A stretch of DNA of 20,902 nucleotides. Source: a virus. The notes below the pieces were generated by a model. It did not search any database. It was not told the DNA's origin and was given only the letters and a program-made list of their open reading frames with translations. This document shows positions 13,648 to 20,724 of this stretch, one piece after another. How positions within the stretch are numbered: position 1 is the first letter of the stretch; each line of letters starts with the position of its first letter. Location of the stretch: positions 1-20,902 of IMG/VR virus record IMGVR_UViG_3300006810_000512; one strand, given 5' to 3'. A program made the translations under genes and the position numbers.

Positions 13648-15458
13648 TTCTTTTTCCCATAGAGTTGCTGATACTTCTTTGTGTATCTGGAAGGCTTGGT
13701 CTTGGCAGACGCATCACCGGGAGCGGGTTTGTAAGCAGATGGGTCATCTGTTGCTTTCTTTGTCTGCTTCTTGAAGTGAGATGAGCGACTCTTCTTGGTG
13801 CTCTTTGCCATCTCATCGCCCTCTGCATCCTTGGCATAGTAACGGTCTGGTCCTTGAAGGTCATCTTCTTCTTTTTCTTCTTCCAATCCAGCTTCACGAG
13901 GGTTTCGTGTCCTTCGCTCAAGGTATCTGGTGAGGTCAGGAGTAGGAACGATCTTCGGGCGAACCCCAAACGAGGGGTTCGCCTTGTTTGTTGCCTTGTC
14001 CCTCTTGCCGCTAGAAAGATACTCGAAATGTCTGGGATAAGCCTTTGCCAGACCTCTGAGTCCCGCTAGTGTAGTGTTCAGGGCAAGTGCAATATCATCG
14101 GCATCCACGGTGTTCTCTCGCTGCCAGAGCTTGATCAACTCCCTTGCCATCTGCTGCTTCGGGTTTGGAGCAGACTCATTCACCGCAAGATTTGCCAGCT
14201 TGTCCTTGAGCCGCATCATCATCCGCCTTTTGGTTCCTGAGACTTCCAGCCCATACCGACTCCCATAGTCATCCTCCAGCTTCTTGATCAGACTCCGTGC
14301 CTGTTCCTTACTCAAGACCAGCTTGCCCCTTTCCAAAGAAAACCAACCATCCTCCAGACCCAGAACTTCATGTCCCCATGTGGAGGCAGTGGCATCCAGT
14401 TCAGATATCTGGGCGTTGCTCAATTTGACTGTGATGGTTCCTCCTGCCTTGGGATCAAGTTTTTCTTCAATGGGTTGAAGGTCATCTTCTTTTTCTTCTT
14501 CCAATCCAGCTTCACGACGAGCAGAATAGTATGCAGCAAGTGCCATATCGATTCTCTTCTTCTTGTCCTTACCCTTGAACTGAGGGGCATCAGACTTCAC
14601 GAAGTCATCAATCCATGTATCAACATCTGCCTTGGGATCAAGTTTCTCTTCGATGGGTTGAAGGTCTTCCAACCAACATTTGAAGGTCACCTTTTCATTA
14701 TTCTCACAAACCACAAAATTAGGTTTGCGTTCGACCACTCTGAGTTCTACACCCGCCTTTGTGACACGATCACCGACATTGAAGAGTTTACCCTCAGTGT
14801 ATTGTTCACGGATATCACTTACCTTTGGAAGTGCGATGTGTTTTCGAAAGATAAAGGACTCTTTGAGACCCATACCCTTACGAATGGCATTCAAGAGTTC
14901 TTGGACTTCTCCAAAGTTCTTGGGAAGACCAGTGGCGAATAGTTCCAGATCGTTATCCGCTGCTGCGGCACGCATCTTGGATGCTGACATTCCAGAAACA
15001 CCCTCTGCATCAGGATCTCTTTCACCAGCAGAGATAACCTGAATACCATCCTTGAAGTTGTAGAATCCATCCTTTCTTTCCTTGCCGTTGTATTTGTTCA
15101 ACAAGAGCTTGAACTCATTCACACGGTCAGAACCAGCAACATAGACGAATTCTGTATACCCTTCCTTGTATGCACGATCAGCAATATGAAGTGCAATCTT
15201 GACATTCTTGTCCATGTAGATGTTACGAGCATGTTTTGGAAACATCTTACGCATGAACTTCACCTTGTCATTATAACTCAGTGGATTCTTCTTTGCGTCC
15301 TGTGACTGAGAAGGATAAATCTGGTAATCATTCTTACCAGCAACCTTGGCAACCTTATCAATGAGCTTCTGATGCCCAATGGTAGGTGGATTGAAGCGAC
15401 CGAAGGCAGTCACCAAGGTCTTCTTCTTTTCTTCTGTAAACTGACTGAACGATTTCAT
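13644..15458 (-). CDS. Internal-head-protein-like precursor with cytidylyltransferase-fold domain and duplicated C-terminal modules
   Basis: A 604-residue multidomain protein with ATGA overlaps at both ends. The leader is MKSFSQFTEE; unlike its neighbours it lacks Ile/Leu three residues before the Glu. Residues about 14-195 form a nucleotidyltransferase of the cytidylyltransferase/NMNAT type: AFGRFNPPTIGH carries the G-x-F-x-P-x-x-x-G-H box (H29), FVYVAGSDR the base-binding strand, and SGMSASKMR the late S-x-S-x-x-R box. A short SH3-like stretch follows (about 228-265, VGDRVTKAGVELRVVER). Then a module (278-315, WIDDFVKSDAPQFKGK) and a 182-residue module (339-520) each sit between copies of the same flanks (DLQPIEEKLDPKA and REAGLEEEKE). 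The C-terminus (535-604) is basic. All nucleotidyltransferase motifs are intact, so an enzyme making or using NMN/CDP-type nucleotides is plausible; the substrate is unknown. Confidence 0.82.
   Translation of the reverse strand: MKSFSQFTEEKKKTLVTAFGRFNPPTIGHQKLIDKVAKVAGKNDYQIYPSQSQDAKKNPLSYNDKVKFMRKMFPKHARNIYMDKNVKIALHIADRAYKEGYTEFVYVAGSDRVNEFKLLLNKYNGKERKDGFYNFKDGIQVISAGERDPDAEGVSGMSASKMRAAAADNDLELFATGLPKNFGEVQELLNAIRKGMGLKESFIFRKHIALPKVSDIREQYTEGKLFNVGDRVTKAGVELRVVERKPNFVVCENNEKVTFKCWLEDLQPIEEKLDPKADVDTWIDDFVKSDAPQFKGKDKKKRIDMALAAYYSARREAGLEEEKEDDLQPIEEKLDPKAGGTITVKLSNAQISELDATASTWGHEVLGLEDGWFSLERGKLVLSKEQARSLIKKLEDDYGSRYGLEVSGTKRRMMMRLKDKLANLAVNESAPNPKQQMARELIKLWQRENTVDADDIALALNTTLAGLRGLAKAYPRHFEYLSSGKRDKATNKANPSFGVRPKIVPTPDLTRYLERRTRNPREAGLEEEKEEDDLQGPDRYYAKDAEGDEMAKSTKKSRSSHFKKQTKKATDDPSAYKPAPGDASAKTKPSRYTKKYQQLYGKKK
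13854..13899 (-). repeat. Direct repeat A, second copy (first copy 14475-14517)
   Basis: This 46-base block recurs at 14475-14517 (43 bases), identical except for a 3-base indel. It encodes REAGLEEEKE(E)DDLQ. Together with repeat B it brackets the 182-residue module at 13900-14444. Confidence 0.88.
13958..13983. repeat. 10-bp perfect inverted repeat inside coding sequence
   Basis: GGCGAACCCC and its exact complement GGGGTTCGCC flank a 6-base loop. It lies within the extra module of the nucleotidyltransferase-like gene and codes for ANPSFGVR. No T run follows on either strand, so it is not a standard terminator. It may be a strong mRNA hairpin, a leftover recombination site, or chance. Confidence 0.6.
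14445..14483 (-). repeat. Direct repeat B (second copy 14628-14666)
   Basis: A 39-base block encoding DLQPIEEKLDPKA, present twice with only two base differences. It overlaps repeat A at 14475-14483. The order in the gene is B, small module, A/B, large module, A, as expected from tandem duplication or recombination between related genes with different modules. Confidence 0.88.
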
Positions 15459-16210
15459 TCTTCACTCTTTTTCTTGCCCTTCTCCTGTTCGGCTTTCTTC
15501 AACTGAGGAAGGAGCTTCTTGGCAATACGATTAATGCCACCCTGCATCTTATCTAGTTTCTTTTCGATGCGTTCTTGTTCACCAGCAGAAACATCAGCAC
15601 GGTTTCTACCCTTCAACAGCTTGGTGTATAGAAGGTCTCTTGCTTTCTTCTTGGCACGTTTCTGAAGTGTTTCGGTTGAAGCTTTCTTATTCTTACCCCT
15701 CTTGAGAGCACGTTGAATCTTTGCCTTGTTACGCTTGGCAATCTGCGAACGCTTGATACGTTGTGCGCGAGTCAGTGCTTCATCCAACTCCTCAGTGGAT
15801 TCTGAAATTCCGAGCTTCTTCAATTCTTTGGAAATCTTCCCTTTGAGATCAGTCGCCTTCTTGAAAGCGTGTTTAGGCATCATCCCTTTGTTCTTATAGA
15901 GGTTGAAAAAGTCATTGAGGAATGCAGAAGCCGAAGAAAGGTAATCCTTTTCCTTGTTGACCTTAAACCAACCCCAATATTGTTCTGCTTTATTCAAAAA
16001 GGACTCACCTTTGAAAGCCTCCTCTTCTAACTCAGTCTCTTCCTTCATCAACCTATCAATCTTGCTCTGAATCATCTTCTTGTATCCCTCGATGCCACCA
16101 TAGTTCTTGGCAATCTTGGGATCAGGATTCTTGAGAAGTGCTTTCAGATCTGCAATGTCTTCTTGCTTGGATTCGTTAATTTCGTTTCTGATCTCTTTGA
16201 TTGATTTCAT
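15455..16210 (-). CDS. Basic modular late protein with ES(T)EELDE linker
   Basis: A 251-residue protein with an ATGA overlap to the next gene and one base after the preceding stop. Its start MKSIKEIRNEINES is a diverged form of the leader (I-N-E at residues 11-13). Three modules follow: about 15-56 (helical), 65-135 (ESFLNKAEQYWGWFKVNK..., helical) and 146-251, a very basic helical domain (RAQRIKRSQIAKRNKAKIQ, TLQKRAKKKARDLL, IAKKLLPQLKKAE). They are separated by ETELEEE (58-64) and ESTEELDE (137-144), the same linker found repeatedly in the 772-residue protein. I have seen the C-terminal pattern in T4-like marine phages. The basic nature suits DNA binding inside the head. Function is otherwise unknown. 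Confidence 0.7.
   Translation of the reverse strand: MKSIKEIRNEINESKQEDIADLKALLKNPDPKIAKNYGGIEGYKKMIQSKIDRLMKEETELEEEAFKGESFLNKAEQYWGWFKVNKEKDYLSSASAFLNDFFNLYKNKGMMPKHAFKKATDLKGKISKELKKLGISESTEELDEALTRAQRIKRSQIAKRNKAKIQRALKRGKNKKASTETLQKRAKKKARDLLYTKLLKGRNRADVSAGEQERIEKKLDKMQGGINRIAKKLLPQLKKAEQEKGKKKSEE
15782..15799 (-). repeat. Linker repeat copy in the basic modular protein gene
   Basis: This plus-strand 18-base block (ATCCAACTCCTCAGTGGA) differs by one base, in its first position, from the copies at 10265-10282 and 10862-10879, some 5 kb away in another gene. It encodes the ESTEELDE linker at a module boundary, linking the two proteins at DNA level. Confidence 0.85.
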
Positions 16211-16211
16211 T

Positions 16212-17447
16212 CTAGTGTTCCCATCCTTTGATGATATCTGGTGAAAAATTGTTCATGGAGAATTCCAGTCTATCCACCAGTTTGACTGCTCCACCACCGA
16301 TCTTATCGATTGCCACAAATCCTTCCTGACCTGTGACACGAAATCCATTCTTTGTGCGAACGAAGGTATCCAGTTTTTTGAGGTCATCAAGTTTTGCAAT
16401 GATAAGTTTCTTTGCCACAACTACTGCATTCTGCAATTGAAAAACCAAGTCAAGGTTCTTCTGGTTTTCCGGTGAGAAGAACTTCAGGAATTCATCTCTT
16501 CTCTGTTCGACACCAGCCTTACCTTTCTCGGTCTTTCTCTTTTCTGCTTCTTTGGCATATTTATCATTGACCCAAGCAATCATGTTCTGGACATGCTTCT
16601 TGGTATTCGTTACCTCTTCACCCCTACGGACATAGGTGTTATTGAATGTCTCAATCGTCTTTGCAAGCTCAGGGTCACCTTCAATCTGACGAAGAGTAGA
16701 ACCAGAAATCTTCTGGAAGATCTTACCAGCAGTAGAGAGTGCTTTCTGAACCTTTGCAGTATCACTGGAATTCAGGAGTGCTTTACCAGAGATGTCACGA
16801 AGACCAGCATCTTGAAACCAGACACTTGGTGTTTGCTTGAGCTTCGATGCATCCACATCATAGGAAGCAGTCATGGACTCAAAGTCTTTACCTGCATATG
16901 CAGTATGAAAGACCACACCAAGATTGGCTTTGGAAATCTGTTTACCCAAGGCACTGCTTGCAGGAACCGCATACACAATGGTATTGGGTTGAAAGGTCAG
17001 GTAGGATTCACCATCAATGGTTTCTTTCTTCAGGTCACTCTTCGTGAACATGATGTCCCCTTGAATGACTCCCTTGATACCAAGCTTGGGAAGTTCAGCA
17101 AGGGCAACTTTCATCTTTGCTGCAAGGTCACCAGACATATCTGCATCAATCTCTGCATCTGTCTTGTAGACCTTTGGCTCCTTGTTAAAGATACCCTTCT
17201 TGGCAACAAAGAACTTACCATCTCTTGGATCTTGACCAGCAAAAACAGCAGGAGCACCATCCCACTTCACGGTAATGTCAACCTCCTTGGATGAGTTACC
17301 AGCAAGCATATCTCTCAGAGAACGAAGAGCAAGAATAGCTTGGCGAGCACCAGAGACACCACCATAGATTACCTGATCTTCAATATGAGTCATGTGGGTA
17401 TTCTTACCCACTGCTGCTTCGGAAATGAAGTCAAGGAAGGTGTTCAT
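16212..17447 (-). CDS. Internal-head-protein-like precursor with ligase-type nucleotidyltransferase domain
   Basis: A 411-residue protein. The frame extends 6 codons up to a GTG, but ATG at 17447 gives the leader MNTFLDFISE, like those of its neighbours, and leaves one base after the preceding stop. Residues 61-64 read KWDG in VKWDGAPAVF, the motif I of ATP-dependent DNA/RNA ligases and capping enzymes, where the Lys (K61) becomes AMP- or GMP-linked. Later motifs also fit: QGDIMF (129-134), VVFHTAY (about 178-184), EGFV (375-378, motif IV) and VKLVDRLEF (about 388-396, motif V). Between them is a long helical insert. From memory this matches a conserved phage family known only as a DUF (DUF6267). 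The motifs imply a covalent-nucleotidyl mechanism; the substrate, RNA, DNA or protein, is unknown. It could act after injection. Confidence 0.75.
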   Translation of the reverse strand: MNTFLDFISEAAVGKNTHMTHIEDQVIYGGVSGARQAILALRSLRDMLAGNSSKEVDITVKWDGAPAVFAGQDPRDGKFFVAKKGIFNKEPKVYKTDAEIDADMSGDLAAKMKVALAELPKLGIKGVIQGDIMFTKSDLKKETIDGESYLTFQPNTIVYAVPASSALGKQISKANLGVVFHTAYAGKDFESMTASYDVDASKLKQTPSVWFQDAGLRDISGKALLNSSDTAKVQKALSTAGKIFQKISGSTLRQIEGDPELAKTIETFNNTYVRRGEEVTNTKKHVQNMIAWVNDKYAKEAEKRKTEKGKAGVEQRRDEFLKFFSPENQKNLDLVFQLQNAVVVAKKLIIAKLDDLKKLDTFVRTKNGFRVTGQEGFVAIDKIGGGAVKLVDRLEFSMNNFSPDIIKGWEH

Positions 17448-17448
17448 A

Positions 17449-18387
17449 TCACCAAGGGTCTCCACTGAGTTTAAGAGACGATGCCATCTTTTCAGATTCG
17501 AATTTGAATCGAATCTTCATGATTTTCTTGGGACCAGCCTTTACTCCAATAGACTCATTTCCAATTGGCTCAAGTTCAATATCATTCTTAGAAAAAGCAG
17601 AAAGCTTATCGTTCTTGAGTGGGTCCATTGTTACTGCCTTATATGGTGCCTTTTTACCTTGTCCAGTAACTTTAACATATGGAGGATAAAGAACTTCAGC
17701 GTCCATCCAGTCATCTAAAAGATACTTTTTCAAAGAGGCTTGGTCAAACTGAAGAAGACGCTTTAGGAGGATATCGCGGAACTCTCGCATGGTTGTGACA
17801 CCAGCTTCGATTGTCTGCTTTTGGATATCCTTATTGGAGCGGATAAATTGTTTCCTCGCTTTGGTTGAGGGAGGAAGGTCAAGTCGTCGGATAGTATCTT
17901 CGGTGACATCCTTGAGAGTTGCGGCGAAGGAAGTGTTCAGGCTTCTGTCAATAGTTCCAATGCCGGGATTTTTGAAACCGATATCACCCTTGCTCTTCGT
18001 GGCTTTTGCAGATAGACCAAGAAACCCATTAGCAGGACCATCAGCAAATCGAATAAGAACATCAGTGGGATTCTTCTTCTGGTTGACTTCTTGACCAACT
18101 GCCTTGGTCATTGAGTTTGGTCTTGCGGTCCACCAGACTTGAGTGGGTTTACCTTTATAACCCGCTTTCTTTGCCCATTTAAGAAAATCAACTGCCATTG
18201 CCTCTGCCTTACCTTTGGCATCTTCAACAGCAGCAGGTGAAGCTTGTTTTATTCTTTCTTCAAACTGCCTTCTTGCATCAGCATCAAACCAGCGATTTCC
18301 AGCAAGGACGTATCCAACCCAAATTTCATTGATGTCTGCTAGAATTGTGTTGGCAGATTCCGTTAGGTATTCTTTAAAAGATAGCAT
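17449..18387 (-). CDS. Internal-head-protein-like precursor with PD-(D/E)XK-like features
   Basis: A 312-residue protein, first gene behind the late promoter. The frame also has an ATG three codons upstream (18396), but 18387 gives the leader MLSFKEYLTE with L-x-E at 8-10, as in the neighbours. Residues 14-30 form a helix with E21 in INEIWVGYVLAG. D109 in NPTDVLIRF is followed by FLGLSAKAT, whose S-x-K (K128) is about 17 residues after D109. A helix Glu, a strand Asp and a strand (D/E/S)-x-K is the layout of the PD-(D/E)XK nuclease superfamily, but here Ser replaces the second acid. The middle (about 168-215) is helical and rich in basic residues; the C-terminus is beta-rich. A nuclease role is only suggested. 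A host-DNA or restriction-related role after injection is possible. Confidence 0.65.
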   Translation of the reverse strand: MLSFKEYLTESANTILADINEIWVGYVLAGNRWFDADARRQFEERIKQASPAAVEDAKGKAEAMAVDFLKWAKKAGYKGKPTQVWWTARPNSMTKAVGQEVNQKKNPTDVLIRFADGPANGFLGLSAKATKSKGDIGFKNPGIGTIDRSLNTSFAATLKDVTEDTIRRLDLPPSTKARKQFIRSNKDIQKQTIEAGVTTMREFRDILLKRLLQFDQASLKKYLLDDWMDAEVLYPPYVKVTGQGKKAPYKAVTMDPLKNDKLSAFSKNDIELEPIGNESIGVKAGPKKIMKIRFKFESEKMASSLKLSGDPW

Positions 18388-18428
18388 AGTTCCCATAAAT
18401 TACAATTGAATTTTAGTGTTACTAGAAC

Positions 18429-18436
18429 TATTTATA
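18429..18436 (-). promoter_or_regulatory. T4-type late promoter (TATAAATA)
   Basis: On the minus strand TATAAATAG lies in the 57-base gap (or 66 to the preferred start) between the helicase gene and the first internal-protein-like gene. It is a perfect match to the T4 late -10 consensus TATAAATA, which is used by T4 gp55 with gp45 and host polymerase and needs no -35 box. It precedes the whole late block and fits its role as virion-protein operon. No other exact match was noticed upstream of a gene. Confidence 0.78.
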
Positions 18437-18453
18437 ATATTTAAAACCTCCAG

Positions 18454-19815
18454 TTAGTGCTTGAGATTCGCATAGTCAGCATCACCACTTGCCACTGGAG
18501 GAGAGTCACTGATGATTCCAGCAGTCGCATTTTCAAGATCAAAGAGTCTCATGTAGGAACGGTCCACACCAATACAGAACTTCTTGTTTCTCTCTGGGTC
18601 ATTGTAACGATTCTTCAACTGCTTGATCATCAGTTGATTCTTGTTGGCAAGGTCATCGTTACTGATTGCTGCAATCATGAAGTCAGCAGTTGCTGGAAGA
18701 CCAAAGGATTCGCTGGTATCTGTCAAGTCAACATCTGAACTTTTGAAACCCTCACGGGTAACCTGAGTAGCAGACCAGACAGGGACATTAAACTCCACGG
18801 CAAGACCACGTATCTCCTCTGCAATTGCCTTGACAAAGGAGTAGGTGTTGATGGAACCACCAAGACCACGAACACGACTGGAGGCACATATGTTCAGGTA
18901 GTCAATGAAGATGATATCAGGAGCAAAGTTCTTCTTCATCTTCAACTCATTCAGTAGTGCTCGAAAGTGTGCAACATGAGCAGACCCTGTAGGATACTCC
19001 TTGATGACTAGCTTACCCTGAGTCTTCTGGCGAATGGAATCAATCTTGGAATCAAAGATCGGTTTCGTGACATTCTCAAGGTCATCCAGAGATATGTCAA
19101 AGAGATTCGCATCAATGCGTTCAGCAATCTTTTCCTCTGCCATCTCCATTGTGATATAGAGAACATTCTTACCCTGCTGAAGAGCAGCACCAGCAAAGTG
19201 ACACATCATCAGACTCTTACCAACACCAGTGCCAGCAAGGATAATGTTCAGTGTCTTTCTTGGTAGACCACCCTTGGTGATGGTATTGAACATCTCAAGG
19301 TCAAAGGACTGCTTCTCCTCAACACGATGATATGCTTCATAACGCTCAGTGGCATTCTCAATGTAGTCATGACCAACATTGGTATCAAAGGTCACTGCAA
19401 GTGCCTTACTCAAGATATCTGGAATCGCTCCTTCTGCTTTGTCTTTGGTCTTACCATCAATGATTTGAATCGACTCCATGATTGCCAGATATACAGCACG
19501 GTCCTTGCACCACTTCTCAGTAGAGTCAAGCAGCCAGTCTTCATTGACATCATCTTCTTGCTTTGAGAGCGACTGTATAGCATCGACAACTTCCTCGACG
19601 TTTGCCTTACTGAAGTCTGACTGCTCATACTCGATCTGGATGGCAGATGAGTTTGGAAGCTTGTTGTATTTTGTAATGAAGCGAAGAATCAACTCATAGA
19701 CAGTGCGAGAAGACCCTTCAAAGTATTCTGGTTTGATATGGGGAATCGCCTTGCGACAGAACGATTCGTTTTGGATTAGGTTTCTAAGAATTAGGGGTGT
19801 TAGGTTGCTGCTCAT
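18454..19815 (-). CDS. gp41: Replicative DNA helicase, T4 gp41 / DnaB family
   Basis: A 453-residue protein. The N-terminal helical domain (about 1-150) is followed by a RecA-like helicase core. Walker A is AGTGVGKS (194-201), followed by the helix ITMEMAEE with E224 as the likely catalytic acid; Walker B is IIFIDY (301-306). A DnaB-like arginine-finger region (WSATQVTREG, about 350) and the late strand MIKQLKNRYND (about 398-408) also fit. The layout and length match T4 gp41, the ring helicase that unwinds ahead of the replisome, working with a primase. No primase or loader is in the window. The start overlaps the preceding small gene by 32 bases; the stop TAA is just before the late promoter. 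Confidence 0.93.
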   Translation of the reverse strand: MSSNLTPLILRNLIQNESFCRKAIPHIKPEYFEGSSRTVYELILRFITKYNKLPNSSAIQIEYEQSDFSKANVEEVVDAIQSLSKQEDDVNEDWLLDSTEKWCKDRAVYLAIMESIQIIDGKTKDKAEGAIPDILSKALAVTFDTNVGHDYIENATERYEAYHRVEEKQSFDLEMFNTITKGGLPRKTLNIILAGTGVGKSLMMCHFAGAALQQGKNVLYITMEMAEEKIAERIDANLFDISLDDLENVTKPIFDSKIDSIRQKTQGKLVIKEYPTGSAHVAHFRALLNELKMKKNFAPDIIFIDYLNICASSRVRGLGGSINTYSFVKAIAEEIRGLAVEFNVPVWSATQVTREGFKSSDVDLTDTSESFGLPATADFMIAAISNDDLANKNQLMIKQLKNRYNDPERNKKFCIGVDRSYMRLFDLENATAGIISDSPPVASGDADYANLKH

Positions 19816-20083
19816 TCTCTACTTGTTCTTCCAAGATGTTGATTAGAATCTTTCCAATTGTGTCCTGCAATTCTAACATATTCTCTGCCTCTTGACAAGC
19901 CTTTTCTTTGGGTGGCGTGGTAACTTCAAAGTCAAATGTGAGCTTACACTTGTCTTCCTCATCGTCTTCATTAAAGGTGATCTTTCCAAATGCAAATTCA
20001 ACATTCTTGAATTCACCTTCAGTGATTTGAATAATGGCAAGACCATTATCTGTGTTCTTTTCTGTGAGTTCGTAGTTTTTCAT
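19784..20083 (-). CDS. Small protein upstream of helicase, function unknown
   Basis: A 99-residue acidic protein: MKNYELTEKNTDNGLAIIQ, then a beta-rich segment (EFKNVEFAFGKITFNEDD, CKLTFDFEVTT), then a helix with EKACQEAENMLELQ and an acidic/Asn-rich tail. Its end overlaps the gp41-like gene by 32 bases in another frame. Such small genes next to gp41 occur in T4-like phages, but I know no function. Translation coupling with the helicase is likely. No Shine-Dalgarno was seen before the ATG; the leader is A-rich. Confidence 0.6.
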   Translation of the reverse strand: MKNYELTEKNTDNGLAIIQITEGEFKNVEFAFGKITFNEDDEEDKCKLTFDFEVTTPPKEKACQEAENMLELQDTIGKILINILEEQVENEQQPNTPNS

Positions 20084-20120
20084 TTTTTATTTTTTGTGGA
20101 GACTGTAATAAATGTCTGCT

Positions 20121-20717
20121 TTATTTGAGGAGTTCTGGTTCGATTTCATAGACTTCGTTTATATCTATTCCGCGATATTTTATGCCATTTAGCTCGCCTG
20201 TTATAGATTTATGATGATGCCCAGCTACTACAATTTTGGGCTTTCTTACTTCTATCATAACTTGTAAGAGGTTTCTGGTAGCAGAATTGTCGTATATTTT
20301 ATACACATATTCAGCAAAACTTTGAGGTATATCGTGCGCGACTAATATGTTTTTATCGCTTCTCTCCCAAGCTTCAAGGCATTGTTTCATTTGGTTACAG
20401 TTAAGTTCTTCATCTTCCCACCAATTGACTTCAGGAGTTCTCCAATCCTTGTCTATGCTATCTGCTCCGCTAACAAAAAATATATCGTCAAATTCTCCGA
20501 AATCTCCCATATACCCTTTAATCATGGGAGCTTCGCGCCTTTTGTCGTGGTTCCCGCAGAAAAAATATAGATTATCAGGGAAGTTTTCGTTTAACTCGTT
20601 AGAAGAAATGAATCCTACTCCGAAATCCCCCACTTGGATAACCTTATCTTTCGGGTAACGTGTGGCGATAGATTTGGCGAAATGGTGGTCGCCGTGTATG
20701 TCTCCTAAAAAAATCAT
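20121..20717 (-). CDS. Calcineurin-like metallophosphatase
   Basis: A 198-residue enzyme. The frame extends 13 codons further to 20756, overlapping the ThyX end, but ATG at 20717 begins directly at the first motif (MIFLGDIHGD) and lies 7 bases after the ThyX stop, so it is preferred. All metallophosphoesterase motifs are present in order: GDIHGD (about 5-10), VGDFG, GNHDKR, AHD, and GHHHK near the C-terminus. These bind the two metals and the phosphate. Substrate is not told by the motifs; small proteins of this kind act on phosphoproteins, nucleotides or nucleic acid ends. The gene sits among replication and nucleotide metabolism genes. No frame damage. Confidence 0.88.
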   Translation of the reverse strand: MIFLGDIHGDHHFAKSIATRYPKDKVIQVGDFGVGFISSNELNENFPDNLYFFCGNHDKRREAPMIKGYMGDFGEFDDIFFVSGADSIDKDWRTPEVNWWEDEELNCNQMKQCLEAWERSDKNILVAHDIPQSFAEYVYKIYDNSATRNLLQVMIEVRKPKIVVAGHHHKSITGELNGIKYRGIDINEVYEIEPELLK

Positions 20718-20724
20718 TCTTAAT

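Noticed and set aside
14370-14942. Plus-strand open frame of 190 codons opposite the nucleotidyltransferase gene
   Set aside because: Shadow of the coding strand; phenylalanine-rich runs are reversed Glu/Lys codons.
16593-17294. Plus-strand open frame of 233 codons opposite the ligase-like gene
   Set aside because: No recognisable motif, and the opposite strand encodes clear nucleotidyltransferase motifs.
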